This document shows, one piece after another, positions 26,092 through 37,475 of a stretch of DNA of 64,000 nucleotides. The position numbers and the translations under genes were made by a program. How positions within the stretch are numbered: the stretch's first letter is position 1; each line of letters begins with the position of its first letter. This DNA is from Chelatococcus reniformis (GTDB lineage Bacteria > Pseudomonadota > Alphaproteobacteria > Rhizobiales > Beijerinckiaceae), in assembly GCF_014640075.1 (NCBI RefSeq), contig NZ_BMGG01000003.1:557036-621035 (forward strand), in the 5' to 3' direction. The notes under the pieces are model-generated. The model saw only the letters and a program-made list of their open reading frames with translations. It was not told where the DNA came from and ran no database searches.

Positions 26092-27678
26092 TCAGGCCAC
26101 CTCGGTCACGCGTGCGAACTCGTCTCGGAGCTCGCGCTTCATCACCTTGCCGATGGGGCTGCGCGGCAGTTGCTCGAGGAGTTGCACGGCGGCGAGCCGC
26201 TGGATCTTGCCGAGCCGGCCGTTGGCCCATTCCCGGATCGCCTCTGCCGTCTCGCCGCGGCCGGGCTTGAGCACGACAAAGGCCACCGGCGTCTCGCCCC
26301 AGCGCTCAGACGGCAACCCCACGACGGCAACGTCGTGGATGGCCTCGTTGGATTGAAGCACCGCTTCGATATCGCTCGGGTAGATGTTGAAGCCCCCCGA
26401 GATGATCATGTCCTTCTTGCGGTCCATCAGCGTCAGGAAGCCGTCCGCATCGAAGCGGCCGACGTCGCCGGTGCGGATGAAGCGCCGGCCGTCCGGCGCA
26501 TACCACTCCGCCTCGCGCGTCTTCGCCGGCTGGTTGTGATAGCCGTTCATGATCGCAGGCGAATGGCCCACGACCTCGCCGATCTCGCCCTGAAGGACGG
26601 TCTGCCCGGTCTCGTCGATGAGACGAACGTCATGGCCCTGTGACGGCCGCCCCACGGTGTGCAGCTTGTCCGGGAACTCATGGGCGACAAGGACGCAGCT
26701 GCCCCCCCCTTCGGTCATGCCGTAATACTCCACCAGGCCACCCGGCCAGCGCGCCAACACGTCGGCCTTCAGGCTCGCGGCAAAGGGCGCGCTGGTGCAG
26801 AACTTCATGCGGAAGCTCGCAAGGTCGAAGCTCGCGAAATTCGGCAGGTCCATGATGCGCTTGTACTGCACCGGCACCAGCATGGCGTGGGTGGCGCGGT
26901 GGCGCTCGGCCAGCGTCAGGAAGCCCTCGGCGTCGAACTTCTCCATCAGCACCACGGCGCCGCCGAGCGCCAAGGTCGGGAAGAAGCTGACCAACGTGGT
27001 GTTGGAATAGAGCGGCGTCGAGACGACGGCGACGGCGTCCGAGCCATAGCCGAAGATGCCGCCCCGCTGCACGTGCGCCCAGCGCATGCGGTGCGACTGG
27101 ATGATCCCCTTGGGGACCCCGGTGGTGCCGGAGGAATAGATGATGTTGAACGGCGACGTGCGCTCGAGGCTCACCGGCTCGGGCCGTGCGCCCGGGGCGG
27201 CGAGCCATCCGGTGAACGGCCGCCCGGCGTCCGAGCCATCGAGCGACACGATCTCACCGGCAAAGTCATCGAACGGACCGAGCGACTGCGCCACGCCCTG
27301 GTCCACGAAGAATATGCGGGCGCCCGAATCGGCGATCATCGCCGCCAGGCCCTCGGCCGACGACGAGGGCGCGAGCGGCGTCACCACGACGCCGGCCCGA
27401 AGTGCCCCGAGAAATGTCACGGCATAGGGAATCGACGACGAGGCACAGACGGCGATGGTGTCGCCGCGCTTGAGGCCGTCGCGCTGGAGGCTCGCTGCCA
27501 CCCGGTCCATAAGCGCGTCGAGCTCGCCGTAGGTCAGCCGCTCGTCTCGATGAACGAGGGCGGTGGCGTCCGGCCGGGCCCGGGCGTGACGACCGATGAG
27601 ATCGGGGATCAGGCCAAACTCTTGAGCCAGCAGGTCTGCCACCACAGAGCTCTGCGGCGCGGGGAACTCGGTCGACAT
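26092..27678 (-). CDS. AMP-binding acyl-CoA ligase
   Basis: A 528-residue member of the ANL adenylating enzymes, which activate a carboxylic acid with ATP and transfer it to CoA. The P-loop-like motif is YSSGTTGVPKG (A3), with YYGMTEGGG (A5), the aspartate motif RTGDVGRFDADGFL and the C-terminal catalytic lysine in SPIGKVMKREL. Substrate length cannot be told; medium to long fatty or aromatic acids are usual for this type. GAGGA precedes the ATG at 27678. Gap to gcvPB upstream is 153 bases, so it may or may not share that operon. Confidence 0.92.
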   Translation of the reverse strand: MSTEFPAPQSSVVADLLAQEFGLIPDLIGRHARARPDATALVHRDERLTYGELDALMDRVAASLQRDGLKRGDTIAVCASSSIPYAVTFLGALRAGVVVTPLAPSSSAEGLAAMIADSGARIFFVDQGVAQSLGPFDDFAGEIVSLDGSDAGRPFTGWLAAPGARPEPVSLERTSPFNIIYSSGTTGVPKGIIQSHRMRWAHVQRGGIFGYGSDAVAVVSTPLYSNTTLVSFFPTLALGGAVVLMEKFDAEGFLTLAERHRATHAMLVPVQYKRIMDLPNFASFDLASFRMKFCTSAPFAASLKADVLARWPGGLVEYYGMTEGGGSCVLVAHEFPDKLHTVGRPSQGHDVRLIDETGQTVLQGEIGEVVGHSPAIMNGYHNQPAKTREAEWYAPDGRRFIRTGDVGRFDADGFLTLMDRKKDMIISGGFNIYPSDIEAVLQSNEAIHDVAVVGLPSERWGETPVAFVVLKPGRGETAEAIREWANGRLGKIQRLAAVQLLEQLPRSPIGKVMKRELRDEFARVTEVA

Positions 27679-27831
27679 AGGCGCATCCTCGGCGGCGTGA
27701 GCGCTTCCCGAACCGCGGGATCGCCGGATCCGAGAAGCACTCCTGATTCGAAAAAGCACGAGCATGCCGCCCGGCCGGCCATCGCGCCTGACCGGGCCAT
27801 GCTCATCACGTGAGCGCCGCCCCGAATGCAC

Positions 27832-29406
27832 CTATTCCGCGGCTTCCGCAATTGGCGCGGGGGGCGTCCAGCGCAGGACGGGCTGACGCGCCGCGCGGGT
27901 CTCGTCGAGACGCCGCCGCGGCGCGTAGTAGGGTGCGCCGGTGAAGCGTTCGCTATCGCCGGCCCTGGCTGCGAGCGCCAGGTCGCGCAGCGTCGCCACG
28001 AATAGGTCGAGCGACGCCTTCGACTCCGATTCCGTCGGTTCGATGAGCATGGCGCCGTGCACGACGAGCGGGAAGTACATGGTCATCGGGTGATACCCCT
28101 CGTCGATCATCGCCTTGGCGAAATCGAGCGTGGTCACGCCGCTGTCCTTGAGCCAGGCATCGTCGAACAGCACCTCCTGCATGCACAGGCGGTTGCCGAA
28201 GGGGAGCGACATCAGGTCGGCGAGGCCGACGCGGATGTAGTTGGCGGCGAGCACCGCGTCGTCGGAGGCCTGCGCCAGGCCGTCGCCGCCGTGCGACAGC
28301 ATGTAGGTCAGCGCCCGCACGAACATGCCCATCTGGCCGTGGAACGCCGACAGGCGGCCAAACGGCCGGGCCTCGTCGGCGTCGGCCCCGACTTCCACCA
28401 GCTCGACACCGTCGGCGCCCGTCCGAAGCAGGGGCAGCGGCGCGAAGGCCGACACGCGCGCCGACAGCACCACCGGGCCGGAGCCCGGGCCGCCGCCGCC
28501 GTGAGGGGTGGAGAAGGTCTTGTGCAGGTTGATCTGCATGGCGTCGATGCCGAGATCGCCGGGCCGGGCACGCCCCATGATGGCGTTGAGGTTGGCGCCG
28601 TCGCAGTAGATGTAGGCCCCGGCCTCGTGCACGATCCGCGCGATCTCGGCGATGTCACGCTCGAACAGCCCGCAGGTGTTCGGATTGGTGATCATGAGAG
28701 CGGCGATGTCGGGGCCGACGAGCTTGGCCACCTCGGCGGGGTCGACCGTGCCGTCGGCACGCACGGGGACAGCCCTGACCGGCATGCCGACCATGGCGGC
28801 GGTCGCCGGATTGGTGCCGTGGGCCGAGTCCGGCACCAGGACGACCTTGCGGGTCGCCGCCTCGCCCTTGGCGGCGATGGCCGACTTGATCGCCGCCATG
28901 CCGCACAGCTCACCGTGCGCGCCGGCACGCGGCGACAGGCTGATCGCCGGCATGCCGGTGATCTCCATCAGCCAAGCGGCGAGCTCCTGCATCAGCGCGA
29001 GCGCGCCCGGGACCGTCGACACCGGCTGCAACGGATGCACGTCGGCAAAGCCCGGCAGCCGCGCCATGCGCTCGTTCAGACGCGGGTTGTGCTTCATCGT
29101 GCAGGAGCCGAGCGGCACCGGCCCGGTGTCGATGCTGAAATTGCGCTGCGACAGGCGCACGTAGTGGCGCACCGCCTCCGGCTCCGACAGGCCCGGAAGC
29201 CCGATGTCGCCGGTCCGCTCCAGGGTTCCGAGGCGCGCGATGAAGGGCTCGGGCTCGTCGAAATCGACGCCGGTCGCGTCGGCGCGGCCGAGCTCGAACA
29301 ACAGCGCCTCCTCCTGCAAGATGGCGCGATTGCCGGTGAAGGTGGCATGCGTCTCGGCGCTGCCGACGCCCGGCGTGGTGGGCCGTCCCTGACGGTTCAA
29401 CATCAC
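27832..29406 (-). CDS. gcvPB: Glycine dehydrogenase (decarboxylating) subunit 2
   Basis: PLP-bearing half of the split P-protein of the glycine cleavage system, which decarboxylates glycine and passes the aminomethyl group to lipoylated GcvH. The PLP lysine is in [16 protein letters not shown] (about residue 295), with [13 protein letters not shown] and [13 protein letters not shown] upstream, all intact. Length 524 is normal. Its first four bases overlap the stop of gcvPA (ATGA), so the two subunits are translationally coupled. Confidence 0.98.
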   Translation of the reverse strand: MMLNRQGRPTTPGVGSAETHATFTGNRAILQEEALLFELGRADATGVDFDEPEPFIARLGTLERTGDIGLPGLSEPEAVRHYVRLSQRNFSIDTGPVPLGSCTMKHNPRLNERMARLPGFADVHPLQPVSTVPGALALMQELAAWLMEITGMPAISLSPRAGAHGELCGMAAIKSAIAAKGEAATRKVVLVPDSAHGTNPATAAMVGMPVRAVPVRADGTVDPAEVAKLVGPDIAALMITNPNTCGLFERDIAEIARIVHEAGAYIYCDGANLNAIMGRARPGDLGIDAMQINLHKTFSTPHGGGGPGSGPVVLSARVSAFAPLPLLRTGADGVELVEVGADADEARPFGRLSAFHGQMGMFVRALTYMLSHGGDGLAQASDDAVLAANYIRVGLADLMSLPFGNRLCMQEVLFDDAWLKDSGVTTLDFAKAMIDEGYHPMTMYFPLVVHGAMLIEPTESESKASLDLFVATLRDLALAARAGDSERFTGAPYYAPRRRLDETRAARQPVLRWTPPAPIAEAAE

Positions 29407-30743
29407 AGCACCTCCTGAAGTGCCGCCACCAGGGCAGCCCGGTCGTCGTCCGTGTTGACCTCGGTGGACGCCACCAGCAGGTGGTCATCGAGCCCGGCGC
29501 CGGGCAGCAGGCGCGACACCGGCACGCCGCCGAGAATGCCCTTGGCGGCGAGCGCCGCCACCACGTCGGCAGCGGGCTTGGGCAGCTTCACCGTGAACTC
29601 GTTGAAGAAGGTGTCGTTCAGGATCTCGACGTCCGGCACGGCGCCCAGCGCATCCGCCAGCTTGACGGCAGCCGCGTGGTTGATGCGCGCCACGCGCCTG
29701 AGGCCCACCTCGCCGAGCAACGCGAGGTGAATCGAAAAGGCCAGCGCGCAGAGCCCCGAGCTCGTGCACATGTTGGAGGTCGCCTTCTCGCGGCGGATAT
29801 GCTGCTCGCGCGTCGACAGGGTGAGGACGAAGCCGCGCTTGCCTTCCGCATCCACCGTCTCGCCGCAGAGCCGGCCCGGCATCTGCCGCACGAACTTGGC
29901 GCGCGTGGCGAACAGGCCGACATAGGGCCCGCCGAAATTGAGGGCATTGCCGATCGACTGCCCCTCGCCCACCACGATGTCCGCGCCCATGTCGCCCGGC
30001 GCCGTCACCAAGCCGAGCGACATCGCCTCGGTGAAGACCGCGATGAGCAAAGCGCCGTGGGCGTGGGCCTTGTCGGCGATCGCCTGGAGATCGCGCAGGT
30101 TGCCGAACACGTCGGGCGTCTGCACCACGACGCAGGAGACGGTGTCGTCGATCGCCGCCAGCAGATCCTCGGTCGCCCGCACGTCCGGCGCCAGCGTCTC
30201 GACCGTATCGCCGCCGAGTGCCGACAGGGTGCGGACCACCTCGGCGTAGTGCGGGTGCAGGCCGCCGGACAGCACCGCCTTGCGCCGCCGCGTCACCCGG
30301 TGGGCCATCAGCACGGCCTCGCCGCAAGCGGTGGAGCCGTCGTAGACGGAGGCGTTCGCCACATCCATGCCGGTGAGCAGGCAGACCTGGGTCTGGAACT
30401 CGAACATGTATTGCAGGAAGCCCTGGGCGATCTCGGGCTGGTAGGGCGTGTAGCCGGTGAGGAACTCCGAGCGCTGGATCAGATGGTCGACCGTGGCCGG
30501 CACATAGTGCTTGTAGGCGCCGGCGCCCACGAAGAAGGGCCCGGCCCCGGCCGGCCTGTTCTGGGCCGCGAGCCGAGACAGCAGGCGCTCGACCTCCATC
30601 TCGCCCTTGTGCCGCGGCAGCTTGGGCAGCCCGTGGGCGCGCATCGCCTGCGGGATGTCGGCGAACAGCTCGTCCATCGAGCGCACGCCGACGCGGGCCA
30701 GCATCTCGCCGCGGTCAGTTTCGGATAAGGGAAGGTATCGCAT
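29403..30743 (-). CDS. gcvPA: Glycine dehydrogenase (decarboxylating) subunit 1
   Basis: The other half of the split P-protein, 446 residues, starting [19 protein letters not shown] as usual. It has the fold of the PLP half but supports the heterotetramer, with [14 protein letters not shown] and GGPYVGLFA regions conserved. AAGGA lies just before the ATG. A 10-pair hairpin stands upstream in the gap from osmC (30744-30824). Confidence 0.98.
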   Translation of the reverse strand: MRYLPLSETDRGEMLARVGVRSMDELFADIPQAMRAHGLPKLPRHKGEMEVERLLSRLAAQNRPAGAGPFFVGAGAYKHYVPATVDHLIQRSEFLTGYTPYQPEIAQGFLQYMFEFQTQVCLLTGMDVANASVYDGSTACGEAVLMAHRVTRRRKAVLSGGLHPHYAEVVRTLSALGGDTVETLAPDVRATEDLLAAIDDTVSCVVVQTPDVFGNLRDLQAIADKAHAHGALLIAVFTEAMSLGLVTAPGDMGADIVVGEGQSIGNALNFGGPYVGLFATRAKFVRQMPGRLCGETVDAEGKRGFVLTLSTREQHIRREKATSNMCTSSGLCALAFSIHLALLGEVGLRRVARINHAAAVKLADALGAVPDVEILNDTFFNEFTVKLPKPAADVVAALAAKGILGGVPVSRLLPGAGLDDHLLVASTEVNTDDDRAALVAALQEVL

Positions 30744-30781
30744 TCAGGCCGGTCCTTGGTTGCTCACCAGAGCGCTTGATT

Positions 30782-30805
30782 CGATCGGGCGAGCGCGCCC
30801 GATCG
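30782..30805. repeat. Perfect hairpin between osmC and gcvPA
   Basis: CGATCGGGCG and CGCCCGATCG form a perfect 10-pair stem around an AGCG loop, in an 81-base gap within an otherwise tightly packed operon. No T-run follows, so full termination is unlikely; it could slow transcription, protect the upstream gcvT-gcvH-osmC mRNA or be a dispersed repeat. Confidence 0.6.
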
Positions 30806-30824
30806 CACGGCAAGCGATCCGGAT

Positions 30825-31337
30825 TCACGGATGGTGAGCACCCCGGACAGATGCTCCATCTGGCCGGGAGGGCTCTTGCGCGACCACGACCTCGGTCTTC
30901 ACCGAGTTGGCGATGAAGCACTCGTCGTGGGCTTGGTGGTGAAGCGCCTCGAGCTCGGCCGGCGTTGGCCGGCGCTCGCCGGCAAACGTGATGCGCGGGC
31001 GCAGGGTGACGCGCGAGACCCACAGCCTGCCGCGCTCGTTCGGCTCCATGATGCCGACCGCGTCGTCCTCGTAGTCGTCGACGAGGACGCCGGCCTTGGC
31101 CGCCAGATAGAGGAAGGTCAGCATGTGGCAGCTCGCCAGCGCCGCGACGAACGCCTCCTCCGGATCGACCGCATCCTCCCGCGAGAACGGCAGGCGCACG
31201 ACATGTGGCGAGGCGGAGGCGGCGAGCTCGATGCCGCCGTCGAAGCGCCAGGTGTGGGAACGGCTGAAGCGGCCATCGGTGAAGACGGCGCCATCGCGGC
31301 CCCAGCGCACCGTGGCTGTGTAGGCATGCGTCTTCAT
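30825..31337 (-). CDS. OsmC-family peroxidase-like protein in the gcv operon
   Basis: A 170-residue OsmC/Ohr-fold protein. The two redox cysteines of the family are present in ALASCHMLTFLYLAAKAGV and HDECFIANSVKTEV. Members reduce organic hydroperoxides with thiol partners, though this subgroup is not characterised. A GAGGA that overlaps the gcvH stop codon stands six bases before the ATG at 31337; a second ATG at 31349 overlaps that stop as ATGA. Both point to translational coupling with gcvH. Its place between gcvH and gcvPA means that it is expressed under the glycine riboswitch. Confidence 0.9.
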   Translation of the reverse strand: MKTHAYTATVRWGRDGAVFTDGRFSRSHTWRFDGGIELAASASPHVVRLPFSREDAVDPEEAFVAALASCHMLTFLYLAAKAGVLVDDYEDDAVGIMEPNERGRLWVSRVTLRPRITFAGERRPTPAELEALHHQAHDECFIANSVKTEVVVAQEPSRPDGASVRGAHHP

Positions 31338-31345
31338 CGTGATCC

Positions 31346-31723
31346 TCATGCGATGGTCTTGAGGAAGTCCTCGTATTCGCTTTCGCTCATCAGGCTCGCG
31401 AGCTGGGCCGGATCGCCGATCCGCAGCTTCAAGAACCAGCCCCTGCCGAGCGGGTCTTCGTTGACGGCGCCGGGCTCGCCCTCGAGCGCGGCATTGATCT
31501 CGATGACCTCTCCGGCGACCGGCGCGTAGATCTCGCTCGCCGCCTTGACACTTTCCACGACGGCCGCCTCGGCGCCCTGGGTGATGGCGCGGCCGACCTC
31601 CGGCAACTCGACGAACACGATGTCGCCGAGCTGCTGCTGGGCGTAGTCGCTGATGCCGACGACGCCGACGTCGCCCTCGATGTGGATGTACTCGTGATCC
31701 TTGGTGTAGCGGGTCTCGGCCAT
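31346..31723 (-). CDS. gcvH: Glycine cleavage system H protein
   Basis: Lipoyl carrier that shuttles the aminomethyl intermediate between P, T and L proteins. The lipoylated lysine is Lys60 in AAVVESVKAASEIY. The 125-residue chain has the standard start ETRYTKDHEYI and the C-terminal EYEDFLKTIA. AAGGGGA lies five bases before the ATG at 31723 (a GTG directly precedes it). gcvT is 26 bases upstream. Confidence 0.98.
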   Translation of the reverse strand: MAETRYTKDHEYIHIEGDVGVVGISDYAQQQLGDIVFVELPEVGRAITQGAEAAVVESVKAASEIYAPVAGEVIEINAALEGEPGAVNEDPLGRGWFLKLRIGDPAQLASLMSESEYEDFLKTIA

Positions 31724-31749
31724 CACGGTCCCCTTCTGCTGGTGGCTTC

Positions 31750-32892
31750 TCAGCGCTTGTAGCGATGCTGCACGAACGGCATGTTGGCGACCTCGGCGGG
31801 GATTCGCCTGTCGCGCACGACGACCAGCAATCCCGTCCCGCTGCGTGCGAAATCCCGCACCACGTAGCCCATGGCGACAGGGCCGCCGAAGGTCGGCCCG
31901 AAGCCGCCGGAGGTCACCTCACCCACCAGCTCGCCGGCCTGGTCGAGGATGGCGGCGCCCTCCCGGGCCGGAATGCGGCCGCTGAGCGTCAGGCCGACGC
32001 GGCGGCGCAGTGGCCCGTCGTGCAACTCGCCGGTGATGCGAATCGCCCCGGGGAAGCCACCGTCCTTCCGCCGCCGCCGCCCGATGGCCCAGCCGAGCCC
32101 TGCCTCGACCGGGGACGTCTCCTGGTTGATGTCATGGCCATAGAGACACAGGCCGGCTTCCAGCCGCAGCGAATCGCGGGCACCCAGCCCGATCGGCTTC
32201 ACCTCCGGCTCGGCGGTGAGCAGATCCCAGAGGGCCACGGCCGCACCGGCGGGCACGGAGATTTCGTAGCCATCCTCCCCGGTGTAGCCCGAGCGGGAGA
32301 CGAAGGCCTCGATGCCGCCGACGGCCAGCGGCTGCACGCTCATGAAGCGCATGGCGGCGGCTGCCGGCGCATGCCGGGCCAGGACGCGCTCCGCCGCCGG
32401 GCCCTGCAGCGCCAGCAGCGCCCGCTCCGGCGCTGGCGTCAGTTGGACCCCCTCGGGGAGATTGGCGGCGATGTGCAGGAAATCCTGGCTTTTGCACGCC
32501 GCGTTGACAATCAACAGCAGACGCCCGTCGGCGGCCGGATCAGGCGGCCGCGCCACCATGAGGTCGTCGAGAATACCGCCCTGCTCGTTGAGGAGCATCG
32601 AATAGCGCTGTTGGCCGTGCGCCAGGCCGATGATATCGCCGGGCACCAGCGCCTCGAGCGCGGCCGCCGTGACCGCATGCCCGGCGCGGCTGGTCAGCCA
32701 GGCCTGCCCCATGTGGGAAACGTCGAACAGACCGGCGGCCTGCCGCGTGTGGGCATGTTCGGCGAGAATACCGGTGGGATATTGTACCGGCATCTCATAG
32801 CCGGCGAACGGCACCAGGCGGGCGCCGAGGCCGACATGGCGGGCGTGCAGCGGTGTCGTTTTGAGCGTCTGACCGGTCGATTCGGCCGCCAT
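31750..32892 (-). CDS. gcvT: Aminomethyltransferase (T protein)
   Basis: Transfers the methylene group from the H protein to tetrahydrofolate, releasing ammonia. LFDVSHMGQ and GYTGEDGYEISVPA with ARDSLRLEAGLCLYGHDI are the folate-binding and core motifs. Length 380 is normal. AGGGGA stands before the ATG at 32892. First gene of the operon, about 50 bases downstream of the riboswitch, close enough for the riboswitch to act on its translation or on early termination. Confidence 0.97.
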   Translation of the reverse strand: MAAESTGQTLKTTPLHARHVGLGARLVPFAGYEMPVQYPTGILAEHAHTRQAAGLFDVSHMGQAWLTSRAGHAVTAAALEALVPGDIIGLAHGQQRYSMLLNEQGGILDDLMVARPPDPAADGRLLLIVNAACKSQDFLHIAANLPEGVQLTPAPERALLALQGPAAERVLARHAPAAAAMRFMSVQPLAVGGIEAFVSRSGYTGEDGYEISVPAGAAVALWDLLTAEPEVKPIGLGARDSLRLEAGLCLYGHDINQETSPVEAGLGWAIGRRRRKDGGFPGAIRITGELHDGPLRRRVGLTLSGRIPAREGAAILDQAGELVGEVTSGGFGPTFGGPVAMGYVVRDFARSGTGLLVVVRDRRIPAEVANMPFVQHRYKR

Positions 32893-32942
32893 GGCAGGTC
32901 CCCTACGGACATGAGGGCGCCGCCGGGACCATCCCGCCGCAC

Positions 32943-33142
32943 GCACCCCCTCTGTCCCGGGACCTGAGAGATTTCCCCCGGTCTTGCAAGACCGGAGTTA
33001 CCCCCGTCGGTGAGACGACCCACCGGGCCGTCCGCTTTCCAGAGTGCCAGCTCCTGCGCGGTCCATTGGACCTGAGCGTTTCCGGGGTGGTTGCGCCTTC
33101 GGCGTCGCACGGGACTGGCCCGCCACGAACTCTCCCGCGAGG
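32943..33142 (-). promoter_or_regulatory. Tandem glycine riboswitch
   Basis: Two consecutive aptamers on the minus strand read in order upstream of gcvT. Aptamer I (about 33142-33043) has GCGGGAGAG, GCCGAAGGCGCAA, CGGAAACGCUCAGG and ACUCUGGAAAG. Aptamer II (about 33042-32943) has ACCGACGGGGGUAA, GGAAAUCUCUCAGG and GGACAGAGGGGG. These are the conserved joints of the cooperative glycine-II type switch, which usually turns on glycine cleavage when glycine is plentiful. The linker is about 20 bases. Confidence 0.96.
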
Positions 33143-33159
33143 ATCATCGGCTGACGAAA

Positions 33160-33187
33160 TTCATATCGCAGCGCGGGATGAAGTCAA
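33160..33187 (-). promoter_or_regulatory. Promoter of the glycine cleavage operon
   Basis: On the minus strand TTGACT (33187-33182) and TATGAA (33165-33160) are 16 bases apart. The start would fall near 33153, so the riboswitch begins within about ten bases of the 5' end. The remaining bases to 33308 contain no recognisable feature. Confidence 0.65.
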
Positions 33188-33308
33188 CGATCGCCGGCAG
33201 CCCGCGCTCCACCGACCGCGGCGACCATGACCGCAGGACTGCTCCCCCGCGGCGGCGAGCCGGAGGGCGACCGCATCGCCGGTCGATCCCTCCGGATCGG
33301 GACGCACT

Positions 33309-33923
33309 TCAATGCCGGCTGCTCGACCTGCTCTTGGCGGCCGGCGCGCTCGCTGCTCCGAGGCCGACCTCGATCAGCAGATCGCCATTGCCGGGCGGCG
33401 CCGCGATGCCCTCTTCCACCACAGTCGCGCTGCCGCTCGCGGCTCCCGCGGGGATGGAGATCGACACCTGCCGGGTGCGGCGCACGACGCCGCTGTCGCC
33501 GCGACGGACCTGCACCGTCAGCGGCGTGTTGAACGTGCCCGGCTTACCGGCCGGCCCCAACAAGGCGCGGATCTCGACGCCGACCTTGATGATGGTGCTG
33601 TCGTCCGGGCCCTTGCGGCATTCGCGCGCCATTTCGCCGAAGGCCAGTTGATAGGCGAGCGTGTCGGTCTCGTTGCCGCTGCCGCCCCGGCGGATCGACG
33701 AGCCCCCTTCGAGCACGTCGATGCGGGGACACGAAAGCTCCTCGTCGTCGTGAGCATTGGGCAATGCTTCCGACTTCGTGGCGTCCCGGGAAAATGGATT
33801 GAGACCCATGAGGTCCTTGATCATATCGGCCCGGGCGGGCACCACGGCCGCCAAGACGGCCGCCAACGCCAAGCTGCCCAGCCTCACGCCAGAGCCCCGC
33901 CAGACCATCTGCTTCGCTCCCAT
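33309..33923 (-). CDS. Exported protein of unknown function (CP-x-x-DVLEGG motif)
   Basis: A 204-residue protein with a signal peptide (GVRLGSLALAAVLAAVVPARAD). The mature part starts with MIKDLMGLNPFSR and holds LSCPRIDVLEGGSSIRRGG, which recalls a CPxVxVLxG motif I associate with alphaproteobacterial envelope proteins, though I cannot assign a family. A long beta-strand-like region and a Ser/Lys-rich tail follow. It begins 8 bases after the IalB-like gene and is surely in the same operon. Confidence 0.75.
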   Translation of the reverse strand: MGAKQMVWRGSGVRLGSLALAAVLAAVVPARADMIKDLMGLNPFSRDATKSEALPNAHDDEELSCPRIDVLEGGSSIRRGGSGNETDTLAYQLAFGEMARECRKGPDDSTIIKVGVEIRALLGPAGKPGTFNTPLTVQVRRGDSGVVRRTRQVSISIPAGAASGSATVVEEGIAAPPGNGDLLIEVGLGAASAPAAKSRSSSRH

Positions 33924-33931
33924 CGGTCCCC

Positions 33932-34528
33932 TCACTGCAAGGATTCGAGTGCCTTGTCGAAGCCGGTCAACGAGACCGGGATGCCGATTCCTTCCTCGGG
34001 GGTTTGGAACACCACGAAAGTGGCAATTTTGCCGCCTTTCAGCTTGCCGATCAAATTCTCGTCCATGACCACCTCTGCAACGCAGCCGGTTGGCAGGCAG
34101 CGAACGAATCCGGCCCGGCCGACGTCCGCCTGGTCGATTTTGAGGCCGAGCCCCGCCGGAAGCAGCACGCCGAGCGGCGCCAGCACGCGCAGCAGCCGGC
34201 TCTTGGCATCGGCCGTCTTCAGCACGATCACCAGCAGCGTCACGTTGGGCCGATCCTCGGCGGCGACGTTCTGCACCAGTGCGCATTGCTCTTTGTTGGC
34301 GCCCGCCGGCGTCTCACAACGCTGCTGCCACTCCCCGAACGTCTTGCGCACCACGCCCTGCGCCGCGGCCGGCTGGACAAGGCCGGCGACGGCAGCGGCG
34401 ATCAGCGCAACGACCGCGCCGACGGTTCGTCCGGCGTATCCGGCCCGACCCTGCCGCGCCGCAGCGGCACCTGGCCGTCGGCGATCAGAAATCTGGAAAG
34501 CGCTCTTGGACGTCAACTTGGTATCCAC
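33932..34528 (-). CDS. Invasion-associated locus B (IalB) family protein
   Basis: An exported protein with the IalB pattern: signal helix VGAVVALIAAAVAGLVQPAAAQG, then TFGEWQQRCETP and EQCALVQ, then CLPTGCVAEVVMDENLI, where the paired cysteines sit as in this family. IalB was named in Bartonella, where it aids invasion of red cells; free-living relatives have the same fold and unknown roles. I give a GTG start at 34528 as the frame to the ATG at 34714 would add about 62 polar residues before the signal. Start is uncertain. Confidence 0.82.
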   Translation of the reverse strand: MDTKLTSKSAFQISDRRRPGAAAARQGRAGYAGRTVGAVVALIAAAVAGLVQPAAAQGVVRKTFGEWQQRCETPAGANKEQCALVQNVAAEDRPNVTLLVIVLKTADAKSRLLRVLAPLGVLLPAGLGLKIDQADVGRAGFVRCLPTGCVAEVVMDENLIGKLKGGKIATFVVFQTPEEGIGIPVSLTGFDKALESLQ

Positions 34529-34919
34529 TCGACGATCAGGGGGTGATGACGGGCGCTCGTCAGCGACGGCGCCGCGGCGTCGATTGCAGGAAGCCTCGCC
34601 GCCTTCGCACGGCTGCGCCGGCCAGGCGCTGCGCGACTCATTCAGAGGCGTTCGGAACACGCTGGCCTCCCCGGTGTCAAGAACGGCCAGCGGCATCGCT
34701 TCTTGAAACCGCAAAATGGCGGTCTCGCGGCGGCTGAGCCGCTTTACCTTAGAACGCTTCTCGTGCCCTTATGCCGCAGAAATGGACCAATCGATGGCGT
34801 TGCACGTCGTCGCCCATTGTGATCTTTCAGCGCCAGAGTGGCCGGCCTGCGCAGGGTTTCCTTCAGCGCTGCCGGCGCCGCTGTGGATGCCCAGTGAGTA
34901 CGGGAGCACCGATCCTCCG

Positions 34920-35756
34920 ATGCGAATCGACACTTTGCCATTTCGGCTCTTGGCGGCGGCCGGCTTCGCCGTGGCACTGACAGGCGACGCGCTCGCGGGC
35001 ATGGGCCAGCCGAGCCCCTGGCAGCTCGGCATGCAGACACCGGCGGCGATCGGCGCCGAGGCCATTCACGATTTCCACGATCTGCTGCTGTGGATCATCA
35101 CCGTCATCGTGCTGTTCGTGCTGGCGCTGCTCATCTACGTGATTGTGCGCTTCAGCGAGACCCGCAATCAGACGCCGTCGCGGACCACCCACAACTCGCT
35201 GCTCGAGGTGGCGTGGACGCTGGTGCCGGTGCTCATCCTCGTGGTGATCGCGGTGCCGTCGTTCCGCCTGCTCAAGGCCCAGCTCGTCATTCCCACGCCC
35301 GATGTCGTCGTCAAGGCCACCGGCCACCAGTGGTACTGGTCCTATGAATATCCGGCCGACCAGGGCGGCTTCAGCTTCGACAGCAATCTGGCCGCCGACA
35401 AGCAGCCGCGCCTTCTCGCCGTCGACAACGAGCTGGTCGTCCCGGTGGACAAGATCGTCAAGGTGCAGGTCACCGCGGCCGACGTCATCCACGCCTTCGC
35501 CATGCCGTCGTTCGGCCTCAAGATCGACGCCATTCCGGGCCGCCTCAACGAGACCTGGTTCAAGGCGGACAAGGAAGGCGTCTTCTACGGCCAGTGCTCG
35601 CTGATCTGCGGCCAGAACCACGCCTTCATGCCGATCATGATCCGCGTCGTCAGCCAGGAGGCGTATACGGCCTGGCTCGCCGACGCGAAGAAGAAGTTCG
35701 CCGCCAACCCGTCCGGGCCGATCAAGCTCGCCGACCGCGACGCGATCACCCGCTGA
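34920..35756 (+). CDS. ctaC: Cytochrome c oxidase subunit II
   Basis: Subunit II of the aa3-type oxidase; accepts electrons from cytochrome c through the CuA centre. After a signal peptide there are two membrane helices (LLLWIITVIVLFVLALLIYVIV and LVPVLILVVIAVPSF). The CuA ligands are in GQCSLICGQNHAFMPI (C-x3-C-x3-H-x2-M) with an upstream His in VIHAFAMPSF, and the Trp-rich GHQWYWSYEYP loop is intact. Length from 34920 is 278 residues; an ATG at 34887 is also possible. ctaD follows after 34 bases. Confidence 0.97.
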   Translation: MRIDTLPFRLLAAAGFAVALTGDALAGMGQPSPWQLGMQTPAAIGAEAIHDFHDLLLWIITVIVLFVLALLIYVIVRFSETRNQTPSRTTHNSLLEVAWTLVPVLILVVIAVPSFRLLKAQLVIPTPDVVVKATGHQWYWSYEYPADQGGFSFDSNLAADKQPRLLAVDNELVVPVDKIVKVQVTAADVIHAFAMPSFGLKIDAIPGRLNETWFKADKEGVFYGQCSLICGQNHAFMPIMIRVVSQEAYTAWLADAKKKFAANPSGPIKLADRDAITR

Positions 35757-35787
35757 ACATAGCAAGACAAGAAGAACCGGGAGCTGA

Positions 35788-37407
<1,620 letters not shown>

Positions 37408-37475
37408 GCCCCACCGGCGGCGGCATCGCCGGGCCGCCAGCGGCTGGATCGAGCCTCTCGTGAAGAGGTGGGAGC

